This document shows, piece by piece, positions 54,332-62,764 of a stretch of 64,000 nt of DNA. Positions within the stretch are counted from its first letter, which is position 1. Every line of letters starts with the position of its first letter. Position numbers and translations under genes: made by a program. Below the pieces are notes generated by a model. The model saw nothing but the letters and a program-made list of their open reading frames with translations, was not told the DNA's origin and did no database searches. Origin of the DNA: Olsenella sp. KGMB02461 (lineage in GTDB: Bacteria; Actinomycetota; Coriobacteriia; Coriobacteriales; Atopobiaceae); assembly GCF_012584445.1 (NCBI RefSeq), contig NZ_JABAHI010000008.1, positions 372,001-436,000 of the forward strand. Direction: 5' to 3'.

Positions 54332-54891
54332 GGGGAGACCCTCCCCTCCTGGAATGGGGCGCCCTGAGGCTCTGGGCCTGCCGCCACCTGCGGGTCATGG
54401 CGATGGCGCGTAGTGGGGGCAGAGATCGCCGGCTGCCCCGACACCTGTGCCAGCAGGGCGTCTTCCAAAGGCTCCATGACGGCAGCGCCTTCATCGGTCA
54501 CATGGTCGTAACCCAAAAGATGCAAAAGGCCGTGGATAAGCAGAAGACGGGTCTCCTGAGCTGGACTGTTGTTGAAATGAGGCGCCTGTGCGGCGATGAA
54601 AGCCGGCGCCAGCGCGATGTCTCCCAAAGAGCATGGCTCGTCGGGGGCCAGGTCTGGATCGTCAGGGCGCTCGCACTCTACCGAGATGACGTCCGTGGGT
54701 CCTTCGACCCCGCGCCACTGGGCGTTGAGGTCTGCCATGGCATCGTCGCCTGCCACGGTCACGTCCACCAAACACAGGCGTTCCACCTGCTCATGAGCAA
54801 GCACCGCCTCGAAGATAGAAGCGACTTCATCCCAGCTCACCGCCAAAGGCGCTGCATCGGGCAGCTGGTTGACAGAGATCTCCACAGCCAT
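54328..54891 (-). CDS. ybeY: Endoribonuclease YbeY
   Basis: A 187-residue rRNA maturation factor. HGLLHLLGYDHVTDEG gives the zinc-binding histidines. The C-terminal 35 or so residues after the fold are extra and proline-rich. ATG 54891 (MAVEISVNQLP) is chosen over the frame from 55026, which overlaps phoH. Confidence 0.94.
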   Translation of the reverse strand: MAVEISVNQLPDAAPLAVSWDEVASIFEAVLAHEQVERLCLVDVTVAGDDAMADLNAQWRGVEGPTDVISVECERPDDPDLAPDEPCSLGDIALAPAFIAAQAPHFNNSPAQETRLLLIHGLLHLLGYDHVTDEGAAVMEPLEDALLAQVSGQPAISAPTTRHRHDPQVAAGPEPQGAPFQEGRVSP

Positions 54892-54898
54892 TGCGGCT

Positions 54899-55843
54899 TC
54901 ACGCTCCCTGACGTTCGTAGGCATCCACGATGCGGCCCACCAGGCTATGGCGCACCACGTCGGTGCGATCGAGATCGCAAAAGGCGATGCCCTCGATGCC
55001 TTCGAGCACGCGGCGCGCACTCTCAAGACCGCTTTTACCCAAGAGGTCCCGCTGGGTCGAGTCTCCGGTGATCACAAAGGTGGACCCAAAGCCCAGTCGG
55101 GTGAGAAACATCTTCATCTGCTCGGGCGTGGTGTTTTGTGCCTCGTCCAAGATGACGAAGGCGTCGTTTAGGGTGCGCCCGCGCATGAAGGCTAAAGGAG
55201 CAATCTCCACTACCCCTTGCTCGATGAGGGTGTGGCTCTTCTCGGCATCCAACATATCAAAGAGCGCATCATAGAGCGGGCGCACATAAGGGTCGAGCTT
55301 CTCCTCCAGCGTGCCCGGCAGATAGCCCAACGACTCGCCGGCCTCCACCACCGGGCGGGTGAGCACGATATGGGAGACCTCGCGACGCTTGAGCGCTGCC
55401 ACGGCACAGGCCATGGCCAGGTAGGTCTTTCCTGTACCCGCAGGACCCTGCACAAAAGTGATGGTATGGGAGAGCAGCGCGTCCACATAGCTCTGCTGGC
55501 CTGCGGTTTTGGGGCGCACAGGCTTGCCGCGCTGGGTGGTGAGGATGTCGTTTGCCCCGGCGCGCGGCGCAGGCGTTCCCAAAGACGCCTGGTCCAAGAT
55601 GATGTCAACGTCGGAAATGTCTGGCGTCTCGCCCGAGAGCACGGCGTCTATCAAGCGCGTGAACACACGCACCATGGCGTCCACCTCGTCGGGCTCGCCC
55701 ACCAGGGTGATATGGTTGCCCCGCACCGCCACCGAGGCGCTGGTCTTCTCTTCGATATGTCGCAGCAGGCTGTCAGCCGGCCCCATGAGCCGGCACACAT
55801 CCACCGATTCCGGAATGCTCAAACGCAGCGTAGTGGGCTCCAC
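54899..55843 (-). CDS. PhoH-family ATPase
   Basis: A 314-residue protein with a Walker A motif QGPAGTGKTYLAM, TRPVVEAGESLGYLPGTLEEK and Walker B FVILDEAQNTTPEQMKMFL. PhoH-like proteins are ATPases linked to RNA metabolism and usually precede ybeY, as here. GTG 55843 with GGGGAGG in front gives the family's usual N-terminus; ATG 55927 would add 28 residues. Confidence 0.9.
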   Translation of the reverse strand: MEPTTLRLSIPESVDVCRLMGPADSLLRHIEEKTSASVAVRGNHITLVGEPDEVDAMVRVFTRLIDAVLSGETPDISDVDIILDQASLGTPAPRAGANDILTTQRGKPVRPKTAGQQSYVDALLSHTITFVQGPAGTGKTYLAMACAVAALKRREVSHIVLTRPVVEAGESLGYLPGTLEEKLDPYVRPLYDALFDMLDAEKSHTLIEQGVVEIAPLAFMRGRTLNDAFVILDEAQNTTPEQMKMFLTRLGFGSTFVITGDSTQRDLLGKSGLESARRVLEGIEGIAFCDLDRTDVVRHSLVGRIVDAYERQGA

Positions 55844-55975
55844 GTTCCTCCCCTGAATGCGCAGATGCGCAATGGCTACAAATATCGGACGCTCAAGGGC
55901 GCCCTTGGGGCTTCTATGGTAGGTCAAAGCGGCCTTAAGCGCTTGCGCTGTCTTTGTAGGCCCCAGGCCCTCCTT

Positions 55976-55987
55976 GCCGAGAAACCC
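55976..55987 (+). repeat. Copy of the GCCGAGAAACCC word
   Basis: The plus strand reads CTCCTTGCCGAGAAACCC, sharing 18 bases with the copy at 20030. It lies 58 bases past the mtaB stop. Confidence 0.65.
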
Positions 55988-56045
55988 ATGCCTCAGAAGC
56001 TGTCTTTGCCGGCTTTTGCCCCAGCATCGGCCGAGCTAGAGGCTT

Positions 56046-57446
56046 CTAGGCTGTGGCGCTGCGGCCGTCCAGCTGACCTGAGGGCAGAAGGCTGTGGGGC
56101 GCCACCTTCACAAAGGAACCAGGGGCAAAGCCTGCGCCTGAATCCACCAGCACCTCTGCAAGGCCGCCAGTGATGGCGCGGCCCGGACGCTCGATAAACG
56201 CCAGCTCCTGCCGGCCAATGCGGCTCGTGAGGTAGGCGGTGCGGCTTTGGCGGGCCATCTGGCGCATGAGGCGCGAGCGCTCATGGGCCACCTGAGGATC
56301 CACTTGATCTGGGGCAGCGGCGGCGGGAGTTCCCGGTCGTTTGGAATAGCGGAAGACATGCATGTTGGCATAGTCCATGGAACGGCAAAACTCCAGGCTT
56401 TGGTTGAACTCCTGGGCCGTCTCCCCAGGGAAGCCCACGATAAGGTCGCAGGCCAAGGCAAGGTCTGGCACCAGCTCGCGCGCCCGCTCAACGATGGCGC
56501 GATAGCGAGCCGTGTCGTAAGGCCTGCCCATGCGAGCCAATGTGGCGTCGCAACCAGACTGCAGGGGCAGATGCAAGAAGGGCGCCACGCGCCCGCTGGA
56601 GTCGCCCATAAGGCGCAACAGGTCGTCAGAGAGCTCCACCGGCTCCACGGAGGAGAGGCGGATGCGTCCTACCTGGGTTTTAACAAGCAGCTGATCTAGC
56701 AGGCCCGCAAGGCCAATGCCCCCGTCGTAACGGCCAAGATCGATGCCGGTGAGCACCACCTCGCCGGCGCCTTGCTCCACAGCCCGACTCACCGCAGCCA
56801 CCGCCTCCTGCGGCGACAGCGAGCGCGCAGGCCCGCGCGCTTTCCATACGATGCAATAGGTGCACCGATTGTCGCAGCCATCTTGGATTTTGATGCCCGG
56901 CCGCATGCGGCCGGTAGGCGTCACCGTGCCCTGAGCTTCTGGGGCCACCGGGAGCAACGAGCTGTCCACGGCGATTTGAGAAGCGCTGGCAGGAGGTGCA
57001 GATTCGTGCACCTCCAAGCTGCTCCCAGGCGTACCCTGCGAACCCTTTCCTGCCCCTGCAACGGCATTAGCCAGACCCAAACGTCCTGCCTCTGCCAAGA
57101 CACAGGGTGCCACCTGCGTCTTGAGAACCTCGACTTGCACCTTGTCTCCCAAAGATGCCACTTCGTCTGCAAAGAGCGTGGCCATGCAGCCGGTAGCCAC
57201 CACGCTCTGCACCTGAGGCAGCGACGCATAGTGGCGTAGAGACTTGCGGGCCTTGGCCTCGGCCTCGCCGGTGACCGCGCAAGTGTTCACTACCACGATG
57301 GAGGCTTCGTCCTCGCCCGCCAGCTCGCAGCCTGCCTGCTCCAGAGAGGCAGCGATGGCATCGAGCTCCGCGCGGTTCACCCGGCAGCCCAGGTTTTTGA
57401 GGGCTACCTTGAGCGGAGCTGCTCCGCTCTCGCGCGCCGCCGTCAC
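56046..57446 (-). CDS. mtaB: tRNA t6A37 methylthiotransferase MtaB
   Basis: A 466-residue radical-SAM methylthiotransferase. It has NLGCRVNRAELDAIA, NTCAVTGEAEAKARKSLRH, ATGCMATLF and the radical-SAM motif CDNRCTYCIVWKARGPARS. An Ala/Ser-rich insert of about 60 residues lies before that motif. It converts t6A37 to ms2t6A37. It starts at GTG 57446 overlapping the dnaJ stop (GTGA). Confidence 0.93.
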   Translation of the reverse strand: MTAARESGAAPLKVALKNLGCRVNRAELDAIAASLEQAGCELAGEDEASIVVVNTCAVTGEAEAKARKSLRHYASLPQVQSVVATGCMATLFADEVASLGDKVQVEVLKTQVAPCVLAEAGRLGLANAVAGAGKGSQGTPGSSLEVHESAPPASASQIAVDSSLLPVAPEAQGTVTPTGRMRPGIKIQDGCDNRCTYCIVWKARGPARSLSPQEAVAAVSRAVEQGAGEVVLTGIDLGRYDGGIGLAGLLDQLLVKTQVGRIRLSSVEPVELSDDLLRLMGDSSGRVAPFLHLPLQSGCDATLARMGRPYDTARYRAIVERARELVPDLALACDLIVGFPGETAQEFNQSLEFCRSMDYANMHVFRYSKRPGTPAAAAPDQVDPQVAHERSRLMRQMARQSRTAYLTSRIGRQELAFIERPGRAITGGLAEVLVDSGAGFAPGSFVKVAPHSLLPSGQLDGRSATA

Positions 57447-58771
57447 GAGCGCTTCTTCTTACGCTTGCCAAAGGGCTTGGGGCGCGGCTTCTTGCGAGGC
57501 TTTTTGCGGCCAGAGGCGCCATCTCCCCCAAAGAGCGAACCCTGTTCCTCATCGCCAAAGAACGACGAGGGCTCAGAATCTGCCTGATGGGAAGGCCGGG
57601 GCTTCTCGGCAGCAGGGGCAGTAGAAGCACCTGTAGCCTGCTGATCTTGGGCGAAAGTCTCGTCCAGCAGCGACTGGGCGGTGTCGCTGGTGGAAAGGCG
57701 GCTGCCGCGCTCCAGGGCCACAGCCTCCAGCTGCTGGGTTTGCGCAGGCGTGAGGTCCTTTGGCACCGTGAGGTTCACGATGCACACCAGGCTTCCGCGC
57801 TGCGAGGGATTGTAGAGGTTGGGCATGCCATAGCCAGGCACCCGCACGTGGTCTCCGGGCTGAGTGCCTGCGGGTATGTTGACCTCCACTTGCTCGTGGG
57901 GCATGATGCCCTCCATAGTGAAGGTGGCGCCCAACATGGCCTCGAAGCAATCGATGCCAACTGCGCAGATAAGGTCGTCGCCTTGGCGCACCAGGTCTGG
58001 CTGCTGGGCCACCTCGATGCGCACGATGAGGTCGCCCGCCCTGTCGCCGCGCACGCCAGCCTCGCCGGCGCCTTCGATGGAGAGCTGCATACCGGAGGAC
58101 ACGCCCGCCGGAATATGCACCGTCACCTTTTCATGGGACGGCGTGCGGCCCTGGCCGTCGCAAGTCTCGCAGGGATGCTCGATGACCTGGCCGGTGCCGT
58201 GGCACTCCGGGCAGGTGGACTGGGTTTGCATGCGACCCAAAATGGTGTGCTGCCAGCTGGTGACCACGCCGGTGCCTCCGCATTCGGGACAGGCGATGGG
58301 GGCAGAGCCGTCGGCAGAGCCGGTGCCGCCGCAGTCCTCGCAAGGCGCCAGCCGATCGTAGGTAATGGTGCGGTCTAGGCCGGTGGCCGCCTCTTGCAGC
58401 GTGATGGTAAGCGTCACCGACATATCGCGGCCTCGCGTGCGCACCCGCCCGGCTCCCGCAGCTCCTCCCCCAAAGAACTGGGAGAACAGGTCGCTCATGT
58501 CGAAGCCGCCGCCAAAGAAGTCATCCATGCCGCCAAAGCCCGCCGGGCCGTCGGCAGTGCCATAACGATCGTAGTTGGCGCGCTTGGTCTCATCGGACAG
58601 CACCGAGTAGGCCTCATTGAGCTCTTTGAACTTCGCCTCGGCATCGGGATCATCCGACACGTCCGGATGCAGCACGCGCGCCTTCTTCAAAAACGCCCGC
58701 TTGATAGTCTTGGCATCGGCATCGCGCTCGACGCCGAGCACCTCGTAGAAATCCCTTTGCGACTCTGCCAC
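57443..58771 (-). CDS. dnaJ: Chaperone DnaJ
   Basis: A 442-residue type I DnaJ: J domain with HPD (ARVLHPDVSDD), Gly/Phe region (FFGGGFDMSDLFSQFFGG), four CxxCxGxG repeats (CEDCGGTG, CPECGGTG, CPECHGTG, CETCDGQG) and the substrate-binding domains. A disordered region ends in a very basic tail (KKPRKKPRPKPFGKRKKKRS). GTG 58771 behind GAGG is preferred to ATG 58792, which touches its ribosome site. Confidence 0.95.
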   Translation of the reverse strand: MAESQRDFYEVLGVERDADAKTIKRAFLKKARVLHPDVSDDPDAEAKFKELNEAYSVLSDETKRANYDRYGTADGPAGFGGMDDFFGGGFDMSDLFSQFFGGGAAGAGRVRTRGRDMSVTLTITLQEAATGLDRTITYDRLAPCEDCGGTGSADGSAPIACPECGGTGVVTSWQHTILGRMQTQSTCPECHGTGQVIEHPCETCDGQGRTPSHEKVTVHIPAGVSSGMQLSIEGAGEAGVRGDRAGDLIVRIEVAQQPDLVRQGDDLICAVGIDCFEAMLGATFTMEGIMPHEQVEVNIPAGTQPGDHVRVPGYGMPNLYNPSQRGSLVCIVNLTVPKDLTPAQTQQLEAVALERGSRLSTSDTAQSLLDETFAQDQQATGASTAPAAEKPRPSHQADSEPSSFFGDEEQGSLFGGDGASGRKKPRKKPRPKPFGKRKKKRS

Positions 58772-58833
58772 GGTAGACCTCAGACCTTTCATCCCTCGAG
58801 GTAAACCCTACATTGTTGGCAGCCATTCCCGCT

Positions 58834-58845
58834 GCCGAGAAACCC
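58834..58845 (+). repeat. Copy of the GCCGAGAAACCC word
   Basis: The plus strand reads CTGCCGAGAAACCCTCGCCC, 70 bases past the stop of the DnaJ-like membrane gene. CGCCCCAGG next to it pairs with CCTGGGGCG about 40 bases on, so on the minus strand the word follows a hairpin. Confidence 0.65.
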
Positions 58846-58914
58846 TCGCCCCAGGCGCTTGACCCCTTTGGGCAGGATGCAAGCGAACCTGGGGCGAAAG
58901 GCGTGCGTTACGTG

Positions 58915-60027
58915 CTAGAAGCGCATGGCCGCCCGGCCCGCGCCTTGGGCGCAGCTGATCATGAGCGTCATGAAGAGCGCCAGCATGAAGCCGTTGGAAA
59001 GGCCGGCCACCACATGATTGCCGGCGTTCTTCCACCAGACGGAGTTGTGCTTGGTAAGGCCTCCGCGGGCCACCATGAAGAGACCCATGACAAGTGGCAC
59101 AGCGATGATGAGGCTCACTGCGCCCAGCACCTGGAAGAAGAGTCCCATGGCGATGAAGGGCAGCGCAAAGCCGATGAGCTGGAAGCCCATGGCACTCTCT
59201 GGCGCCAGGCGCTCTGCGGGAATGCCTACACGCACCAACAGATCGCCTGTCTTGCCGCCATTGGTGCCTGCATTGCCCATGCCGGGCACGCGGATCATGT
59301 CGCCATCGTGGGAGTCGGCAGGAATGTCTACCACGGCCTCGCTGGCAGAAAGGATGCGGCCGGTGCCCTTGCATCGATGGCAAGGATCCGCCACCACTTT
59401 GCCGGTGCCCTCGCACTCAGGGCATTGCACGCGCATGGCGCCAAAGCCCATGCCGCCAAAGACTGCCGAGAGATCGACGTCGATAGAGCCCTTGCCATGG
59501 CAGGTGGGGCACACCTTGGCGTGCTCTGACTCTTCCGAGCCGGTGCCATGGCAGACGTCGCAGACTACGTAGCGGTCGTAGGTGATGCCGCGGCGAGTGC
59601 CCGTAGCAGCAGTTTTGCTGTCCAGCTCGATGTCATAGACGACGTCTGCGCCAGAGCGGGGGTTATAGGCAGTGGCCCTGCCGCGCTGGGCGCCAAAGCC
59701 GCCAAACCCGCCGAAGCCGCCAAAGGGCATGCCGCCATAGCCGCCAAAGCCCCCGCCAAAAGGAGACTGAGGAGCACCGGATGTCGAAGAGCCCATGAAA
59801 GGCGCGCCCGATCGCATGGCATCGTAGCGGCGCCGCTTGTCCTCGTCTGAAAGCACTGCGTAGGCCTCGGAGACTTCTTTGAACTTCTCCTCTGCACCCG
59901 GCGCCTTGTTCACGTCTGGATGGAGGGTGCGGGCCTTCTTTTGAAATGCTTTACGAATCTCCTCTGTTGTGGCATCTGAGGAGACGCCAAGGATTTCGTA
60001 GTAGTTCTTATCGGTCATCGCAGACAT
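58915..60027 (-). CDS. DnaJ-like co-chaperone with a C-terminal membrane domain
   Basis: A 370-residue protein. Residues 5-70 are a J domain with HPD at 36-38; 80-113 are Gly/Phe-rich; 156-223 carry four CxxCxGxG-type zinc motifs (CDVCHGTG, CPTCHGKG, CPECEGTG, CHRCKGTG). The first part of the substrate domain follows (VVDIPADSHDGDMIRVPGMG), but the second is missing. Instead there are about three helices: around 281-303, 304-321 and 345-362. It therefore probably recruits DnaK to the membrane. ATG 60027 follows AGGAG by ten bases. It lies directly upstream of dnaJ, where many genomes have hrcA. Confidence 0.85.
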   Translation of the reverse strand: MSAMTDKNYYEILGVSSDATTEEIRKAFQKKARTLHPDVNKAPGAEEKFKEVSEAYAVLSDEDKRRRYDAMRSGAPFMGSSTSGAPQSPFGGGFGGYGGMPFGGFGGFGGFGAQRGRATAYNPRSGADVVYDIELDSKTAATGTRRGITYDRYVVCDVCHGTGSEESEHAKVCPTCHGKGSIDVDLSAVFGGMGFGAMRVQCPECEGTGKVVADPCHRCKGTGRILSASEAVVDIPADSHDGDMIRVPGMGNAGTNGGKTGDLLVRVGIPAERLAPESAMGFQLIGFALPFIAMGLFFQVLGAVSLIIAVPLVMGLFMVARGGLTKHNSVWWKNAGNHVVAGLSNGFMLALFMTLMISCAQGAGRAAMRF

Positions 60028-60055
60028 GCGGTGAGAACTCCTGTCGTCGAGTCAA

Positions 60056-60111
60056 GCCACGGTATTATTCCGTGGCACAAACGTTCGCAATCTCATATCT
60101 TAGCGCGAACG
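60056..60111. promoter_or_regulatory. Two inverted repeats in front of the DnaJ-like gene
   Basis: GCCACGG/CCGTGGC (60056-60076, 7-7-7) is just upstream of the ribosome site. CGTTCGC/GCGAACG (60082-60088 and 60105-60111) flank a likely promoter. Neither matches CIRCE or HAIR heat-shock operators. Confidence 0.5.
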
Positions 60112-60153
60112 ACGCAGATTTCTCTGGGCATCATGGTATGTGCGCAAACGTGA

Positions 60154-60184
60154 AGCGCCCGAGCTCCAAGGAGCCCGAGCGCCA
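60154..60184 (-). terminator. Hairpin after glutathione peroxidase
   Basis: On the minus strand GCGCTCGGGCTCC pairs with GGAGCTCGGGCGC allowing G-U pairs, with a two-base loop; TTCACG follows. A strong stem but poor T-tract. Confidence 0.55.
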
Positions 60185-60209
60185 AGAGATGCATTAGCAG
60201 CTGTCGATG

Positions 60210-60755
60210 TTAGAGAGCTTCTTTGACTGCCTCTTCTACCAGCGCCATGTCAACCGTGGGCTCGAAGCGGGCCACCACGTTGCCGTCGCGATCTACGAGG
60301 AACTTGGTGAAGTTCCACTTGATGTCGTCGTTGTCTGCGTAGTTGGGGTCGACGTTCTCCTTGAGGTAGTTGTCCATGAAGTCGGCCTTCTCGCCAGTGA
60401 AGCCCTCGAAGCCCTTCTGCTCTTTGAGGAAGGCATAGAGGGGGAGCTGGTTGTCCCCGTTGACCTCGGACTTCTTGTACTGCTGGTAGGGCGTGCCAAA
60501 GGTCATGGTGCAGAACTCGTGGATCTCGTCGTCCGAGCCGGGCGCCTGGTGGCCAAACTGATCGCAAGGGATGTCGATGATCTCGAGACCCTGCTCGTGA
60601 TAGTTGTTGTAAAGGTTTTTGAGGTCCTCGTACTGCGGGGTGAAGCCGCAGCCCGTAGCGGAGTTGACGATAAGCATAGGCTTGCCCTCTAACTCGGACA
60701 GACTTACTTGAGTGCCATCCGGCTTCTCAAGAGTGAAATCATAAACGGTAGGCAT
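60210..60755 (-). CDS. Glutathione peroxidase-like thiol peroxidase
   Basis: A 181-residue protein. NSATGCGFTPQYEDL holds the peroxidatic cysteine (codon TGC, not selenocysteine), GQ-type residues become IPCDQFGHQAPGSD, and KWNFTKFLVDRDGNVV is the family tail. Bacterial forms usually use thioredoxin. ATG 60755 follows AAAGGAG; it is monocistronic and protects against peroxides. Confidence 0.93.
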   Translation of the reverse strand: MPTVYDFTLEKPDGTQVSLSELEGKPMLIVNSATGCGFTPQYEDLKNLYNNYHEQGLEIIDIPCDQFGHQAPGSDDEIHEFCTMTFGTPYQQYKKSEVNGDNQLPLYAFLKEQKGFEGFTGEKADFMDNYLKENVDPNYADNDDIKWNFTKFLVDRDGNVVARFEPTVDMALVEEAVKEAL

Positions 60756-60950
60756 AGGTTGCTCCTTTGTCGGAGTGTCTTGTAGTCTGCGCCTATTCCT
60801 ACCCATGCAGTGGGAATTTAGCCTCGAGATCCTGCATACGTGGTACTGGTGTGATGGGAAGTACGGAACCTTTGACTGACCAGAAACATCTGGAACCCGC
60901 GATTGCGAACGCGCGGCTTACCCGGCTCGGTGAGCCCTCGATGCGTGGCC

Positions 60951-61847
60951 TCAAAGCCAAGGAGTTATGTCGAGCTCCTCAGCTACGCGTCGATATTCAA
61001 CAATACTTGAGCTATTTGTTTTAATTCCAATCTCATCAAACACGCCAACGAATCTGTAGGCTTTGCGCCCCAACTCGTCAAGGCCTTGAGCGAACGTGAT
61101 GCGTGCTATGTCATCACCCGCGCTACTTAATTCATACTCATATTGAGAATACAGCGTCTTTCCATCCTGCGAAATAACATTTGTAATTCCGAACGCTGCG
61201 GAGGAAAAGGATCCATCGGACATCTCGATGCCCAGCTTCGGACACCAAAGGTAATAGTTGTTATGGTGAAGCGAGAAAAAGCACTTCTGCATACGTTTCG
61301 TGTCATGACCAAAGCAGCGATAGACATCAGAGATCGTGCGGAAGGCTAAACCATCTGAGATTCTAATAGCACCTCGTTCCCTGCACTTCTCCCAAGGAGG
61401 AATACCTGGCATCCAAGGTTCGGGTTGCAGTTTTTTCATACGCTGGCGAATGAGCCTCACTGCTCGGTCGATGTCGTGCTCCATTTGCTCGTAGGAGCCA
61501 AATGCTCTGATGTGTACAGCTTCATACCCTGCATCCTCGCTCACAGCATTGAGACAGGCCGCAATATCCCTCTCCCGCGTCCTATCACTGAGTTGTTGGG
61601 CCTTGTTGAGATGGTAGGCTTCGTCGCACTCAATGCCCACATTCACGGCAGGAAAGTATAGGTCGATAAGCGCATAGCCGTTGTCGCGCCGCACGTAGCG
61701 TTGCGTTTCCGGCTGCAAGGTAGGTTCTGCCAGCCGTTGCCATACAGCATTGATAACATAGTTCTCATAATCCTTGCGCTTAGTACGAGATAAAACATGT
61801 ACTAAATAATCCCGCCTCTCATCAACTACATAAGCTCTTCTGTTCAT
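60951..61847 (-). CDS. PvuRts1I/AbaSI-like modification-dependent restriction endonuclease
   Basis: A 298-residue protein. Residues 28-80 (YVINAVWQRL, ETQRYVRRDNGYALIDLYF, PAVNVGIECDEAYH) match the Vsr-like nuclease domain of PvuRts1I-type enzymes; D62, E73, D75 and H79 are likely catalytic. The C-terminal half (about 150-275; YYLWCPKLGIEM, LGRKAYRFVGVFDEIG) fits the SRA-like domain that senses hydroxymethylated or glucosylated cytosine. It would cut phage DNA carrying such bases and needs no methylase. Ribosome site AGAAAG is weak. It begins the accessory end of the window. Confidence 0.75.
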   Translation of the reverse strand: MNRRAYVVDERRDYLVHVLSRTKRKDYENYVINAVWQRLAEPTLQPETQRYVRRDNGYALIDLYFPAVNVGIECDEAYHLNKAQQLSDRTRERDIAACLNAVSEDAGYEAVHIRAFGSYEQMEHDIDRAVRLIRQRMKKLQPEPWMPGIPPWEKCRERGAIRISDGLAFRTISDVYRCFGHDTKRMQKCFFSLHHNNYYLWCPKLGIEMSDGSFSSAAFGITNVISQDGKTLYSQYEYELSSAGDDIARITFAQGLDELGRKAYRFVGVFDEIGIKTNSSSIVEYRRVAEELDITPWL

Positions 61848-61899
61848 ATATATTCTTTCTAATAGTGGATAAAAACATAAGGGTAAACCGTTCTTTGAC

Positions 61900-62262
61900 T
61901 CAGGCTACTTCCGCAGAAGTGACAATTAGCGTGTGCTTCCCCTTCAATACATCAATCTCCTCGCCGTATACAATGCCCTTTTCAAATAGACGTTGAGCAA
62001 TGCGGTTGTGCAACTCCCAATTCTGCAGGAGCATTGAGCGCACTTCACCGATCTCCCGATTAATTCTGTCCACTGCTGCAGTTTCACGGCGAGCCACATT
62101 TTCAGAAGACGGCACAAAACGCCTATACCTCCCCCCTATGACATTTAGATACAGCAAACCTCCAATGCCATAGATAAGCTACTCATGGACAATCTTGGTA
62201 ACACGGCCTAGGCCACCACCAGAACGCATGGACCATTTAACAGAGGCGATTTTTTCAGCCAC
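61900..62262 (-). pseudogene. Remnant of an FtsH-type (M41) protease C-terminus
   Basis: One minus-strand frame from GTG 62262 is broken by TAG at 62179-62181 and resumes to 61900. Before the stop it reads VKWSMRSGGGLGRVTKIVHE; after it, PSSENVARRETAAVDRINRE and LLQNWELHNRIAQRLFEKGI followed by VYGEEIDVL. This aligns with the last 100 or so residues of FtsH (LGPV, SEEVA, EENR..L..LA..LLEKE..GEE). No AAA module or HExxH site lies upstream, so it is a decayed fragment. Confidence 0.6.
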
Positions 62263-62280
62263 AAGGACACCTAATGTATT

Positions 62281-62764
62281 TTTTCAATTATAGATCTTCT
62301 GGAGTAGCACCTAGGACAAAGGGCTATGGTCCCTGCGACTCATGGAAATACCCTGGACTCGATGAGTTCCGGAATCCAATAAAGCCGCAATATTGCACTG
62401 CCTGGATCCAAGAGCTCTATCACTGAAAGATGCCCTGCTTCATGACAAGCGCTATGAGCGCAACGTATGTAGTCCCACGCACATGCGCTCTCTCGCTAAT
62501 CTATTACCTTTTCGCAAGCAGACCAAGTTGTTCCTTCAGCATGATCCTGGAGCGTCTTCAAGAGTTCCTCGGTAGTAGTGAGCTTGTGTCATTGAAGCGG
62601 CTACAGGTGAACCACCGGCTACACAGCAGAGACATCAGGAGCAAATCATCGTGATTCAACCCTCGATATCATGCCGATTTGCTCCAAGGTTGCTCTTCTA
62701 GAGGACGTTTTGTCTGAGCCAATACCTTGAATAGGAAACAACAGAATCTAGAAGGAGGTTGGCA
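62281..62764. other. Intergenic stretch upstream of the recombinase
   Basis: About 480 bases between the FtsH remnant and the recombinase. Short frames exist on both strands (for example a 24-codon run near 62500-62580 on the minus strand ending DHAEGTTWSACEKVID), suggesting eroded genes. Nothing was identified. AAGGAGG at 62752-62758 is the recombinase ribosome site. Confidence 0.4.

Noticed and set aside
60028-60150. CIRCE or HAIR heat-shock operator before the DnaJ-like gene
   Set aside because: Neither TTAGCACTC/GAGTGCTAA nor CTTGAGT/ACTCAAG is found; the repeats present are different.
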